A stretch of DNA of 64,000 nt from Pseudaminobacter soli (ex Li et al. 2025). GTDB taxonomy: Bacteria; Pseudomonadota; Alphaproteobacteria; Rhizobiales; Rhizobiaceae. Location: the NCBI RefSeq assembly GCF_003012705.1, contig NZ_PXYL01000006.1:248001-312000 (forward strand). The letters are read 5' to 3'. Of the stretch, positions 26,743 to 36,652 are shown in pieces (position 1 is the first letter of the stretch; every line of letters starts with the position of its first letter). The position numbers and the translations under genes were made by a program. The notes below the pieces were generated by a model that saw only the letters and a program-made list of their open reading frames with translations, was not told the DNA's origin and made no database searches.

Positions 26743-26838
26743 GGGCGTATTGTACGCCCTTGGCGATGGATTAAATGGTCAATCGATACTGCGGTTCCTC
26801 TTGGAACCGTCACTAGTTGGTGACTGGCCGGTTACCGG
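26743..26838. promoter_or_regulatory. Cluster of four inverted repeats upstream of the RND operon
   Basis: Within the 138-base gap: GGGCGTA-ttg-TACGCCC (26743-26759), CGGTTCC-tctt-GGAACCG (26792-26809), GTCAC-tagttg-GTGAC (26809-26824) and CCGG-tta-CCGG (26828-26838). The first lies about 22-38 bases before the adaptor ATG, a usual operator position; the others may be operators or terminate the broken ClC gene. None has a T run. Confidence 0.4.
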
Positions 26839-26859
26839 AAAGCCGGGAAAATCGCGCTG

Positions 26860-28496
26860 CTAGCGCTCTCCGGAGATGTCGCGACGGGCCTTGTCGAGCT
26901 CTTCCGCATAGCGCCTCAGCATATGGCCCTCCGTCAGAAGGCCAACGACTTTGCGGCCGACGAAGTCCTGCACCACAGCCAGTTCTTCGCTGCCGGAACG
27001 TGTGAACGCTTCTGCGGCCGCCTTCACGTTCATCGTCGGTACCAGCACCGTGTCATGGTATTTCGCAAGATCCGCGATCGGCTCGCGCTCGCCCGCCGTG
27101 TCCGGGTGCTTGGCGTGAACCTCGGCGACGACGAGTATGCCGAGATATTTCTTCTCGGGACCGGTGATGATCACGCGCTGCGTGGAGCCCAGCGGAACCG
27201 CGTTTCGGAACTCGGCCACGGTCATGTCGCCGGGCACGGTACGCGGATCCTCACGCATCATGCTGCCCACGGTGAGATTGCGCATCCAGCCGATATCCTG
27301 TGCGCCGCGGATGGTTTCTCCGCGGAGGTGGAAGCGCCAGGTCGAGAAGGAGAAGCCGAAGGTCTCCCGTACCAGCAGCGATGATACGATGGCCGCGGCC
27401 AGAACCACGCCGGTAAGCGCTAGATTGCCGCTGGATTCCAGCGCAAGGAACGTCATCGTCAGAGGTCCGCCCACCACGCCCACGGCCAGCAAGGTCATGC
27501 CGACGACCGCTGCGACCAGCGGATCGATGCCGACTTCGGGCGACAGTATCGCCATGCCGGCGGCGAATATCTTGCCCAGCAGCGCGCCCAGAAAGAGCGA
27601 TGCGAAGAACAACCCGCCGCGAAAGCCGGAACCGAGCGAGACCGCGGAAGCGAGCACCTTGAGCACGAAAAGCTGGGCGACGACATAGAGCCCATAGTTC
27701 ATTGCCAGTTCTCGGTGCAGGCCGCCATGTCCGCTGGAGAGGACTTGCGGCGTCATCAGGCCAAGCAGCCCGACGATGCAGCCGCCGAGCACCGGACGCA
27801 GGGTCGCGTCCACCGACAGCTTGGCGAAGAACTGCTAGCGGAAATCGCGGCTGCCATCACCGGGGCGACATTGGCGATGGAGTATGTGCCGATGATGAGC
27901 TCGAAGGCATAAAACGCGCCCGTGAGTGGTGCGCCGAAGGCCGCAGCGATCGCACCGCCTGCACCGGAGCCTACCAGGATCCGGACGTCGCCCCGGCGCA
28001 GACGGGTTTTGCGGGCTATCCATGATGCCACACCCGATCCGGCTTGCGTGTATGCCGCCTCCAGGCCCACCGATGCGCCGAAGCCGGTCGAGATGATCGT
28101 TTGCCCGCCGACGATGAAAGTGTCCGTCATGGACAGGCGTCCGCCATGCAGGGCATTGGCCTCGATCGGGTCAATCGGCGTGCGAAACCGCCGCCATCTC
28201 AGATAGACGACGCTCAATCCAAGGACGCTACCTCCGATGACCGGTATCAGTCCCTGCCACGGGCTGGACAGGGAAAACATCGCCGAAAGGCGGGCACCCG
28301 GCTGCAGACCGAAAAGCAGCCAGTGCATCGTCTGTACGATCCAACTCATCGCGGTGACGAGTACACCTGCTATTACGCCGACTATGCAGCCCAGCAGGAC
28401 GATTGCGATGCCGCGGGCATTGAGGAAACGCAAGGTGGCGCGGACGTGCGCATACAGTCGTCCGGGTTGGGTAGCTGTGAAAGTATCGAGGCGCAC
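26860..28496 (-). pseudogene. ClC-type chloride channel with CBS domains, disrupted by an internal deletion/frameshift
   Basis: The gene reads leftwards in two frames. Frame 1 (from about GTG 28496) gives the ClC N-terminal half, including GSGAGGAIAAAFGAPLTGAFYAFE and NVAPVMAAAISA. Near 27835 it goes out of frame and ends at 27756. The second frame has an in-frame TAG at the junction and then resumes FFAKLSVDATLRPVLGG, continuing through GSGFRGGLFFASLFLGALLG to a C-terminal CBS pair (MMREDPRTVPGDMTVAEF; LAVVQDFVGRKVVGLLTEGHM) and stop at 26860. Compared with intact relatives, about 60 residues normally lying between the two pieces appear to be missing, so this looks like an out-of-frame deletion rather than a single-base error. 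The N-terminal start is uncertain. Not expected to make a working channel. Confidence 0.8.
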
Positions 28497-28696
28497 GGCA
28501 AAGTCCAATCGGCAGAAAATAAGATTAGCAACAGCGCGCGTATTTGGACAATTGCATGATCGCAAGAGGCGGCGTTTCGAAAAAGGGACGTCGCCGTTGG
28601 AAAATGCGAGATGGGCCTGCCAAGGGTCAGCAATGCAGCGTGAGCGCGATTGTGCTAGCATCGGTCTCAACGAAGCTGATCTGGTGGAGCGCGAGG

Positions 28697-29680
28697 ATGA
28701 AGGCGATGGTGCTGGAAGCCGTGGGGCGGCCACTGGTTCTCTCGGAGCGGCCGGATCCCGTGCCTGGGCCGGGCCAGATCAGGCTGGAAGTCGAAGCTTG
28801 CGCCGTATGCCGTACGGATCTCCATGTCGTCGATGGCGATCTTCCTGATCCGAAGCTTCCGCTCGTCCCCGGCCATGAAATCGTGGGCATCGTCGATGCC
28901 GTTGGCGATGGGGTCGATGCCGCACGCATAGGACGGCGCGTCGGCGTGCCGTGGCTCGGCCATACCTGCGGCACATGCCCTTATTGCCGGATGGGCTCGG
29001 AAAATCTCTGCGACTATCCGGAGTTCACCGGCTACACGCGCGATGGAGGCTTTGCCACCCATGTCGTTGCGGACTCGGACTTTGCCTTCGACCTCGACAT
29101 GGAGGCGGATCCGGTTTCGCTTGCACCGCTTCTCTGCGCGGGCCTGATTGGCTGGCGGTCGCTGAAGCGGGCGGGCGAGGGCCGGCGCGTCGGTCTCTAT
29201 GGCTTCGGCGCGGCCGCCCACATCATCGCGCAGGTTTGCATATGGCAGGGGCGAGAGGTCTATGCCTTCACGCGGCCGGGCGACGTGGAGGCGCAGCGCT
29301 TTGCCCGTGAAATCGGTGCGGTCTGGGCCGGAGGCTCGGACACGCAGCCGCCGGAGCAACTCGATGCCGCGATCATCTTCGCGCCGGTTGGCGCGCTCGT
29401 GCCGGAGGCATTGCGAGCGGTGCGCAAGGGCGGCCGCGTGGTCTGCGGCGGCATTTACATGAGCGACATTCCTTCGATGCCCTATGCGCTTCTGTGGGAG
29501 GAGCGTGAACTGGTTTCCGTCGCCAACCTGACGCGGCAGGATGCGCAGGAGTTCTTTCCGATAGCCCGGGAGGCGGGTGTCCGCACGCACACCACTCCCT
29601 ATCCGCTGGAGCAGGCCAACACCGCTCTTGCCGATTTGCGCGCCGGACGGTTCAGCGGCGCTGCCGTGCTCATTCCCTAG
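28697..29680 (+). CDS. Zinc-dependent alcohol dehydrogenase
   Basis: Medium-chain NAD(P)-dependent alcohol dehydrogenase, 327 residues. ATG 28697 is preceded by TGGAGC; the frame extends upstream without a site. Catalytic zinc ligands are C38, H60 and E61 (CAVCRTDLH, VPGHEIVG) with a further Cys in LLCAGLIGW. The structural zinc site is C91, C94, C97 and C105 (CGTCPYCRMGSENLC). The nucleotide motif is LYGFGAAAH. It resembles the AdhA/AdhP-like 'zinc-binding alcohol dehydrogenase' group common in soil bacteria. It stands alone between the ClC remnant and the second RND operon; the true substrate is unknown. The gaps on either side (200 and 236 bases) hold nothing I can support. Confidence 0.92.
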   Translation: MKAMVLEAVGRPLVLSERPDPVPGPGQIRLEVEACAVCRTDLHVVDGDLPDPKLPLVPGHEIVGIVDAVGDGVDAARIGRRVGVPWLGHTCGTCPYCRMGSENLCDYPEFTGYTRDGGFATHVVADSDFAFDLDMEADPVSLAPLLCAGLIGWRSLKRAGEGRRVGLYGFGAAAHIIAQVCIWQGREVYAFTRPGDVEAQRFAREIGAVWAGGSDTQPPEQLDAAIIFAPVGALVPEALRAVRKGGRVVCGGIYMSDIPSMPYALLWEERELVSVANLTRQDAQEFFPIAREAGVRTHTTPYPLEQANTALADLRAGRFSGAAVLIP

Positions 29681-29916
29681 TGAAGTCAAAGGGTACTGCC
29701 GAATTCGAAAGCTGTTCGGCGTAGCGCCGCGCGGACGGGAATAGACGCTGCGGTCTTTCCATCGGCTCGTCGGATACCTAGCTATGCAGTTAGACGTAAA
29801 TCCGTTTCATACAGCGAACCTCATCCCGCCAGCGATTGCGCAACATTATTGCGCCCGGGGTATTGATGTAGGGCAGGCTTCGCGGAGGCACTCGTAAGAC
29901 CTTGGAAAGGGTTGCG

Positions 29917-31047
29917 ATGCTGAAGCGCATGATAATCATGCTGGCCCTTGTCGCAGTGGTGCTGGGCGGGGTCTTCGGGTTCGAGGCCTTCCGGGCGTCG
30001 ATGATCGAGAAGGTCATGGCCTCGCTGGCCAATCCGCCGCAAACCGTCTCGACGATGGTGGCGGAAACGCAGGACTGGCAGCCGCAGTTGGAGGCGGTCG
30101 GCAGTTTGCGGGCTGTCAACGGGGCCAACCTCAGCGCACAAGTCTCCGGCATCGTTTCAGCCATCCATTTCGAGTCCGGCGCCGACGTGGATGAGGGCGA
30201 TCTCCTTCTGGAGCTTGCCGCGGCCGATGACATCGCCCATCTCGAGGCCCTGAAGGCGACCGCCGCGCTCGCCAAGATTACCTACGATCGCGACAATGCC
30301 CTCGTCAAAAACACTACGGTGAGCAAGCAGGTCGTCGATACCGACAGGGGCAACATGCTGAATGCCCAGGCGCTGGCGGCGCAGCAGCAGGCCCTTGTCG
30401 ACTACAAGACGATCAGGGCGCCGTTTGCGGGGCGGCTCGGCATCCGTCAGGCTGACATCGGCCAGTATCTACCCGCAGGCACCATGATCGTGACCTTGCA
30501 ACAGCTCGACCCGATCTATGTCGACTTCTTCGTGCCGCAACAGTCGTTGGCGCAGATCAAGGTCGGCCAGCCGATAAAGGCGAAAGTCGACACCTTTCCC
30601 GACAAGACCTTTCCCGGAAAGATCTCGGCCATCAACTCGCAGGTGGATGCCGCGACGCGCAACGTGCTGATGCGGGCGACCCTGCAGAACAAGGCGCACC
30701 TGTTGCTCCCAGGCATGTTTGCCACGGTCGATATCGATATCGCCGCCCCGCAGAAGCTGGTGACCCTTCCGCAGACCGCGATCGCCTACAACTCCTACGG
30801 AAACATCGTCTATCTCGTCGACAAGCAGGGTACGGACACCAACGGCCAGCCTCAGCTCGTCGCCCGCCAGACTTTCGTTACCACAGGCGCAACGCGGGGC
30901 GATCAGGTCGCGGTGCTCAGCGGCGTGAAGGACGGTGATACCGTCGTAACCGCCGGCCAGATCAAGCTGCGCAACGGCGTGCCTATCCGAATCGAAAATG
31001 ACGTGCAGCCTTTGAATAACCCCAATCCGAAACCGGTCGACAAGTGA
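29917..31047 (+). CDS. RND periplasmic adaptor (MexH-like)
   Basis: A 376-residue membrane fusion protein, the partner of the permease starting 48 bases downstream. ATG 29917 has GGAAAGG at 29904-29910. N-terminal anchor about 4-22 (RMIIMLALVAVVLGGVFG), then lipoyl half-domain (GANLSAQVSGIVSAIHFESG), short helical hairpin, second lipoyl half (IRAPFAGRLGIRQADIGQYL) and a beta-barrel domain (DPIYVDFFVPQQSLAQI). The VGSLRAVNGANLSAQ and IRAPFAGRLGIR motifs are typical of the MexH/YegM-like branch. Second RND adaptor in the window, not closely similar to the one at 25528-26721. No tolC/oprM-type gene follows. Confidence 0.92.
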   Translation: MLKRMIIMLALVAVVLGGVFGFEAFRASMIEKVMASLANPPQTVSTMVAETQDWQPQLEAVGSLRAVNGANLSAQVSGIVSAIHFESGADVDEGDLLLELAAADDIAHLEALKATAALAKITYDRDNALVKNTTVSKQVVDTDRGNMLNAQALAAQQQALVDYKTIRAPFAGRLGIRQADIGQYLPAGTMIVTLQQLDPIYVDFFVPQQSLAQIKVGQPIKAKVDTFPDKTFPGKISAINSQVDAATRNVLMRATLQNKAHLLLPGMFATVDIDIAAPQKLVTLPQTAIAYNSYGNIVYLVDKQGTDTNGQPQLVARQTFVTTGATRGDQVAVLSGVKDGDTVVTAGQIKLRNGVPIRIENDVQPLNNPNPKPVDK

Positions 31048-31095
31048 TGGACGGGCAGTCCGCCAGATAGCCGACATGGAATGCGGTAGGTCGTG

Positions 31096-34000
31096 ATGAA
31101 CTTCACCGACATCTTTATCCGCCGACCAGTTCTCGCGATCGTCGTCAGCCTGACGATCCTCGTGCTCGGCTTGCGCGCGGTCGGGTCCCTGCCGATCCTC
31201 CAATATCCCCGCACGGAAAACGCCGTCGTCACGGTCACCACGACCTATTACGGCGCGGACCCGGACGTCATCGCAGGGTTCATCGCCACCCCGCTCGAGA
31301 ATGCCATCGCGCAGGCAAACGGCATCGACTACATGAGTTCGACCAGCCAGTCGGGCGTCAATGTCATCACCATCTATCTCCGGCTGAACTACGATGCCGA
31401 CAAGGCCCTGACCGAAATCAGCACCAAGGTCGCCTCGGTCATCAACCAGTTGCCATCCGGCACCCAACAGCCGGTGCTGAGCATCAAGGTCGGGCAGACC
31501 ATCGACGCCATGTATATGGGCTTCGACAGCGATGTCCTGCCGCGCAACAAGATAACGGACTACCTCACGCGCGTGGTCCAGCCCAAATTGCAGGCCGTGC
31601 CCGGCGTCCAGACCGCGGAAATCCTAGGCGGCCAGAATTTCGCGCTCAGGGCCTGGCTCGATCCGCTCAAACTTGCTGCCTTTGGCTTGACGGCCACGGA
31701 CGTCTCCAACGCGCTGCAGCAGAACGACTATATCTCCGGGCTCGGCAATACCAAGGGCCAGATGGTGCAGGTGAATCTCACCGCCTCGACCAATCTGCAC
31801 AGCGTCGAGGAGTTCGCAAACCTCGTCGTCAAGCAGAGAGGCGGCGCCATCGTACGCCTGAAGGACGTGGCCAATGTCTCGCTCGGCGCGGACGACTATG
31901 AATCGCAGGTCGCGTTCGATGGCAAGCAGGCAGTCTACATCGGCATCCAGATTGCGCCGGCGGCCAATCTTCTCGACGTGATTTCCGGCGTGCGCAAACA
32001 GTTTCCGGGCATTCAGGCGCAGCTGCCGCAGGGGCTGCGCGGCGCCATCGTCTACGACTCGACCGACTTCGTGAACAGTTCGATCCGCGACGTGATCTGG
32101 ACACTCGGCGAAGCGCTGGTGATCGTCACATTGGTTATCTTCGCCTTCCTGGGCTCGTTGCGCTCGGTGCTGATCCCGACCATCGCTATTCCACTATCGC
32201 TCATCGGCACTTTCACGATGATGCTGGCGCTTGGTTTCTCGATCAACCTGCTGACGCTTCTGGCCCTGGTGCTCGCCATCGGCCTTGTCGTGGACGACGC
32301 CATCATCGTGGTCGAGAATGTCAACCGCCACCTCGACGAGGGCCAGCAACCCATTCCTGCCGCGATCCTGGCAGCGCGAGAACTCGGCGGCCCCATCATC
32401 GCGATGACGGTGGTGCTGATAGCCGTCTATGTCCCAATCGGATTTCAGGGAGGTTTGACCGGTGCACTGTTCACCGAGTTCGCCTTCACGCTGGTGGGCG
32501 CGGTGACGGTGTCGGCGATCGTTGCGCTGACGCTCTCGCCGATGATGTGTTCCCGCATCCTCAAGCCGCGCTCGGCCGAACGCGGCTGGCAGGAAAGATT
32601 GTCGGATTTCATCGATCGAACGTTCGATCGTCTGCGCGACGGCTATGAGCGGATGCTGCGCGGCAGCCTCAATTATCTTCCGGTGACGGGGCTCTTCGCA
32701 CTGATCGTTCTGGGGAGCATCTACTTCCTCTACACCGGCGCCAAGAGCGAGCTTGCGCCGCAGGAAGACGAGGGCGTCATCATCGCCTCGGCCACGCCGG
32801 CGCCCAACGCAACACTGGACCAGAAGCTGCTTTATTCGAAGCAGGTCTACCAGATATATGCCCAATATCCGGAAACGGCCCATGTGTTCCAGATCGACGC
32901 TCCGGGCACATCGATCGGCGGCATGGTGTTCACGCCCTGGGACGAACGTACGCGGACCACGAACGAGCTGCAGCCGATAATCCAGAAGCAGCTCGACAAC
33001 ATCGCCGGTACCCGCGTCGCAGCCTTCCAGCTGCCGCCTCTGCCGGGCAGCCAGGGGCTGCCGGTGCAGTTCGTTCTGGGAACGACGGAGTCGTTCGAGC
33101 AGCTCAATCAGGTGGCACGGAATTTCCTGCAGGAAGCCGTGAAGAGCGGCATGTTCATCTTCCTCGACAGCGACCTCAAGATCGACAACCCGCAATCGAC
33201 CGTCGTGTTCGACCGCAACAAGACCGCCCAGCTAGGCCTGAATATGAGCGACGTCGGCTCGGCGCTCGCCAACATGCTGGGTGGCGGATACGTTAACTAT
33301 TTCAGCCTGGACAACCGTTCGTACAAGGTGATCCCGCAGGTGCAGCAACGAAGCCGGCTGAACGTCCAGCAGCTGATGAATTACTATATCGGCAGCGTGA
33401 ACGGCGTTCCCATTCCGCTCTCGTCGGTTGCGACGGTCGAGACCAAGACCATTCCGGAATCGATCAACCACTTTCAGCAGCTGAACAGCGCGACCATTCA
33501 GGGTGTCGCCGCACCGGGCGTCGCACAGGCCGATGCGCTGAACTATCTGAAGGACCTTGCCCAAAGGACGCTGCCGCAGGGCTATTCGATCGACTACGCG
33601 GGACTGTCGCGGCAGTATATCCAGGAGTCGTCCGGCTTCATCGCCACCTTCGGCTTTGCGTTGATCGTGATCTACCTGGCTCTGGCGGCGCTATTCGAGA
33701 GTTTTCGAGATCCCGCCATCATTCTCGTCTCGGTGCCGATGTCGATTGCCGGCGCGCTGATCTTCATCAGCGTTGGCCTGGGTGGCGCGAGCCTCAACAT
33801 CTACACCGAGGTTGGCCTGGTGACCCTGATGGGCCTGATCAGCAAGCACGGTATCCTGATCGTGGAGTTCGCCAACACGTCGCAGCTGGAAGGAAAATCC
33901 AAGCGCGAGGCCATCGAGCAGGCCTGCGGCATCCGGCTGCGTCCGATCCTAATGACGACGGCCGCCATGGTGCTGGGCGTCATTCCGCTGATCATCGCCA

Positions 34001-34167
34001 CCGGCGCCGGCGCGGTGTCGCGCTACAACATGGGGCTGGTGATTGCCAGTGGCCTGGCGATCGGAACGCTGTTCACCCTGTTCGTCGTCCCTGCCGTGTA
34101 TCTGATGATCGCAGCCGACCACTCGAAGCGGCGCGAGGTTGAAGAGGTCGTCGAGCCGCAGGCGTAG
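31096..34167 (+). CDS. RND efflux permease (HAE-1, MexI-like)
   Basis: Inner-membrane RND transporter, 1023 residues. ATG 31096 has GGTAGG six bases upstream; a GTG directly before it is also possible. TM1 follows IFIRRPVLAIVVSLTILVLG. TM4 carries the proton-relay pair in IGLVVDDAIIVVENVNRH, and TM10 reads GLISKHGILIVEFANTSQ, typical of the MexI/MexF branch. Both periplasmic porter loops are complete. It forms a two-gene operon with the adaptor upstream. The substrate is unknown. It is convergent with the DUF5996 gene, and an imperfect GC-rich hairpin at about 34181-34204 separates them. Confidence 0.93.
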   Translation: MNFTDIFIRRPVLAIVVSLTILVLGLRAVGSLPILQYPRTENAVVTVTTTYYGADPDVIAGFIATPLENAIAQANGIDYMSSTSQSGVNVITIYLRLNYDADKALTEISTKVASVINQLPSGTQQPVLSIKVGQTIDAMYMGFDSDVLPRNKITDYLTRVVQPKLQAVPGVQTAEILGGQNFALRAWLDPLKLAAFGLTATDVSNALQQNDYISGLGNTKGQMVQVNLTASTNLHSVEEFANLVVKQRGGAIVRLKDVANVSLGADDYESQVAFDGKQAVYIGIQIAPAANLLDVISGVRKQFPGIQAQLPQGLRGAIVYDSTDFVNSSIRDVIWTLGEALVIVTLVIFAFLGSLRSVLIPTIAIPLSLIGTFTMMLALGFSINLLTLLALVLAIGLVVDDAIIVVENVNRHLDEGQQPIPAAILAARELGGPIIAMTVVLIAVYVPIGFQGGLTGALFTEFAFTLVGAVTVSAIVALTLSPMMCSRILKPRSAERGWQERLSDFIDRTFDRLRDGYERMLRGSLNYLPVTGLFALIVLGSIYFLYTGAKSELAPQEDEGVIIASATPAPNATLDQKLLYSKQVYQIYAQYPETAHVFQIDAPGTSIGGMVFTPWDERTRTTNELQPIIQKQLDNIAGTRVAAFQLPPLPGSQGLPVQFVLGTTESFEQLNQVARNFLQEAVKSGMFIFLDSDLKIDNPQSTVVFDRNKTAQLGLNMSDVGSALANMLGGGYVNYFSLDNRSYKVIPQVQQRSRLNVQQLMNYYIGSVNGVPIPLSSVATVETKTIPESINHFQQLNSATIQGVAAPGVAQADALNYLKDLAQRTLPQGYSIDYAGLSRQYIQESSGFIATFGFALIVIYLALAALFESFRDPAIILVSVPMSIAGALIFISVGLGGASLNIYTEVGLVTLMGLISKHGILIVEFANTSQLEGKSKREAIEQACGIRLRPILMTTAAMVLGVIPLIIATGAGAVSRYNMGLVIASGLAIGTLFTLFVVPAVYLMIAADHSKRREVEEVVEPQA

Positions 34168-34220
34168 AGCCTTACGCAGGAGCAGCGGCAACAAACGGCC
34201 GCTCCAGCCAGCATGCTCGG

Positions 34221-35165
34221 TCAAACAATTCGTGGCCGTCTAGGCTCGCCTGGCGCGCATTCGAGGTTGGGGCAATCCCAGTTCCCGAGATCGGCCGCTG
34301 CCCGGTAGGTGGTGTCGAGGAAGGCCAGCAGCGTGGCCACAGGATCCTCTGCGCGCCGAACAGCGTCATATGGCAGCAGAAATTCGCCCAGCGTCTTGTC
34401 GAAATAGGCGGCGTGGGGTGCGACTTTCGTGTCGGCATAGCCGGGCGGAGCGGGATAGGCATAGGAATAGAAGGCCGGAAAATCCACTCCGCCGCCCCCG
34501 GGCCAGAAGCCCGCCGAGGAAACCTCGTGGCTATAGGCTTCGCGGGTGACCGCGTCGGGCAGGCTCGGCACGCCACCGGGATGCAGCGGCGCACGCCTGC
34601 CTGAAAAACGCGTCACGGCCAGATCGAAGCTGCCCCAGAAAAGATGGATCGGACTGACCTTGCCGAGAAACGAGGTGCGGAATTTGTAAAACACCGTCGA
34701 GATCGAGAGGCAGGCCTTGAAGAAGCGATGCACCGCATCGGCATCATAGGGGCGCTCGTTCAAATCCGCCTCGAAGGGAATTTGGTCGGGAACCTCGTTT
34801 GGATGGTCGTCCATTTCCGGCGTGCCGCCAAGGAACTCGATCAGTTCCAGAACATGCGCATGAAAAGCCGCGACGGACATCGGCTCCAAGGGGAAGCTTG
34901 CCTGCCGCCCCTCTGTGGAAGCGCCGACCACGCGATGGGCGATCAGGTCGAAGCTCAGCTCGATGCCGCCCGGGCGATCCGGCACCAGCCCTGTCGTGAA
35001 GCCGCGCGCATTCGGATAGAGCGTTGCGTGCCATGAATGGTTGACCCATGGCGTCCGGGCGAGCCGATATTTCCCAATGATCTGGAAGTAGAGGTGGAGC
35101 GCCGAGCAGGTGTCGCGCCAGGCGGGGTAGGGGATATCGGGCCATTGTTCGGCAGTATGAGCCAT
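34221..35165 (-). CDS. DUF5996 family protein
   Basis: A 314-residue cytoplasmic protein of the uncharacterised DUF5996 family. ATG 35165 is chosen (MAHTAEQWPDIPYPAWRDT), with AGGAG at about 35176-35180; a TTG at 35171 is an alternative. Family signatures are HLYFQIIGKYRLARTPWVNH, SWHATLYPNARG, SPIHLFWGSFDLAVTRFSGR and PPGGYADTK-like PPGYADTKVAPHAAYFD. No transmembrane segment or known catalytic motif. It is monocistronic, between the RND operon and rhaK, and reads in the same direction as rhaK with about 100 bases between. No function can be assigned. Confidence 0.85.
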   Translation of the reverse strand: MAHTAEQWPDIPYPAWRDTCSALHLYFQIIGKYRLARTPWVNHSWHATLYPNARGFTTGLVPDRPGGIELSFDLIAHRVVGASTEGRQASFPLEPMSVAAFHAHVLELIEFLGGTPEMDDHPNEVPDQIPFEADLNERPYDADAVHRFFKACLSISTVFYKFRTSFLGKVSPIHLFWGSFDLAVTRFSGRRAPLHPGGVPSLPDAVTREAYSHEVSSAGFWPGGGGVDFPAFYSYAYPAPPGYADTKVAPHAAYFDKTLGEFLLPYDAVRRAEDPVATLLAFLDTTYRAAADLGNWDCPNLECAPGEPRRPRIV

Positions 35166-35269
35166 GTCCAAATCTCCTAGACGGCGATGTTCAAGTTAGC
35201 GCTTCAACGAGCGACGTGCATGAAAAGCTAGGGTAAGTCGGGGTTAGAGGCTAGTCAAAGCCGGTCTGG

Positions 35270-36649
35270 CTATGCGCAAACTTCGGCCACGGCCTCGCGC
35301 CAGGCGTTCGCATACTCCGCGAAGGATTGATTGACGGGCCTGGCTTCAGCTGTCTCCAGCGGCATCTGGTTGCCTTGATGTGCCGCCGCCAGCAGCGCGG
35401 CTCCGGTCGTGGTGCCGGTTTCCCGACCGTCTTGCGGCAGCACAGGGCGCCCGGTCGCGGCGCCAAGCATTTCCGCAAAGAGCACATTCTTCCCAAAGGG
35501 ACCTTCCACGATGATGTCGCCATCCGCGCCGATGAGGTCGAGACAGGTCGCCGTCATCAGCGCGAGATAGAAGGAGGCCGCGACAAGCCGCTCGCCCAGC
35601 GACGGTTGTCCCGTCCAGCGCGACTGAGCGCGGGGAAATGGCCCAGACCCCTGCTGCACCGATGGCAAAAGAAGGATCTGTTCGGTCAGCACGCGCTCGA
35701 CGTCCCGCTGCGTCCAACCGGCATCGAGCTCGGCAGTGAGCATGTCATACTCCCGCCCGCCCATGAACCGGGCAGAGGGTACCGGCGTGCCGAGCGCGCT
35801 GACATTCACCAATGTGTCGCGCGCTTCGTGGAGCAGCTTTTGGCCTCCACCCACGGCCATGCTCACCACCCAGGTTCCGGTCGAGACGACCGAAAAGGGA
35901 TGCTGGCGCGCGACGAGATGCGGCAAGAGCGAGGCGTTGGAGTCGTGCAGGCCGCACAGTACCGGCGTTTCCGGATCGAGCCCGGTGCGCCGCGCGATTT
36001 GGGACAGGATCGGCCCCAGCCGGTCGCCCGCCGCGCGCAGGGGAGGCATCAGGCCTCGCAAGCCCATGGCATCGACGAGCACGGAGAAGTCGCGGCGTGC
36101 GGGGCTCCACAGGTCGGTGTGGCAACCGAGCGACGTGACCTCCGTCGCCCGCACCCCGCTCAGGCGGTAGGCCCAGTATTGCGGGTAGGGAAGGATGGAG
36201 CGCACGGCCGCGAAGCGGTCGGGAAATGCCTTTGCCTGCCAGTGGATCTGCGCGCCGAGATTGAGGCCGAGCGGCAGGCGCGGCGTGCCCGTCTCCGAGA
36301 AAGGCGGGCGCAGAGCGTCATATTCACCGGCGAGGGTATTCGGGCCGTCGTGCTCATAGTCGAGGACGGGCAACGCAAGTTCGCCATCCGCTTCGAGCAG
36401 CGCGGCGGTAGCGCCGTGCGTGGTGATGGAGATGGCGTCAATCGCGTGCTTGCCCGCAAACTCGCCAAGCCCGTCGAGTATAAAAGCCCAAAGCCGCTCC
36501 ACGTCATGGTGGGGGTAGGGTGCGCCGTTCACCACCCTGTTGGGCGTCTTCAGCACGGCGATTTCGCGCAAGGTTTCGGCATCTACCAGCGCTAGCTTGG
36601 CGTTGGTCTTGCCGATGTCGATGACGGCGACGTGGCGCGGCGCTGCCAT
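35270..36649 (-). CDS. rhaK: L-rhamnulose kinase-type FGGY kinase RhaK
   Basis: Phosphorylates the C1 hydroxyl of rhamnulose (rhizobial RhaK) with ATP. FGGY-family sugar kinase of 459 residues with the N-terminal phosphate motif VIDIGKTNAKLALVDAET, ITTHGATAALLE, the central GLHDSNASLLPHL and STGTWVVSMAVGG, and the C-terminal GPFGKNVLFAEMLGAATGRPV. ATG 36649 starts three bases after the rhaU stop, so it is coupled to it. It is the last gene of the rhaRSTPQUK operon. In R. leguminosarum this kinase is also required for rhamnose uptake through the ABC transporter. Confidence 0.92.
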   Translation of the reverse strand: MAAPRHVAVIDIGKTNAKLALVDAETLREIAVLKTPNRVVNGAPYPHHDVERLWAFILDGLGEFAGKHAIDAISITTHGATAALLEADGELALPVLDYEHDGPNTLAGEYDALRPPFSETGTPRLPLGLNLGAQIHWQAKAFPDRFAAVRSILPYPQYWAYRLSGVRATEVTSLGCHTDLWSPARRDFSVLVDAMGLRGLMPPLRAAGDRLGPILSQIARRTGLDPETPVLCGLHDSNASLLPHLVARQHPFSVVSTGTWVVSMAVGGGQKLLHEARDTLVNVSALGTPVPSARFMGGREYDMLTAELDAGWTQRDVERVLTEQILLLPSVQQGSGPFPRAQSRWTGQPSLGERLVAASFYLALMTATCLDLIGADGDIIVEGPFGKNVLFAEMLGAATGRPVLPQDGRETGTTTGAALLAAAHQGNQMPLETAEARPVNQSFAEYANAWREAVAEVCA

Positions 36650-36652
36650 CGC

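Noticed and set aside
25531-26823. Long + strand frame (about 430 codons) antisense to the RND adaptor
   Set aside because: Shadow frame; no start site, no domain.
34175-34204. GC-rich imperfect hairpin after the second RND permease as a terminator
   Set aside because: Mismatched stem and no T run; only noted in the permease entry.
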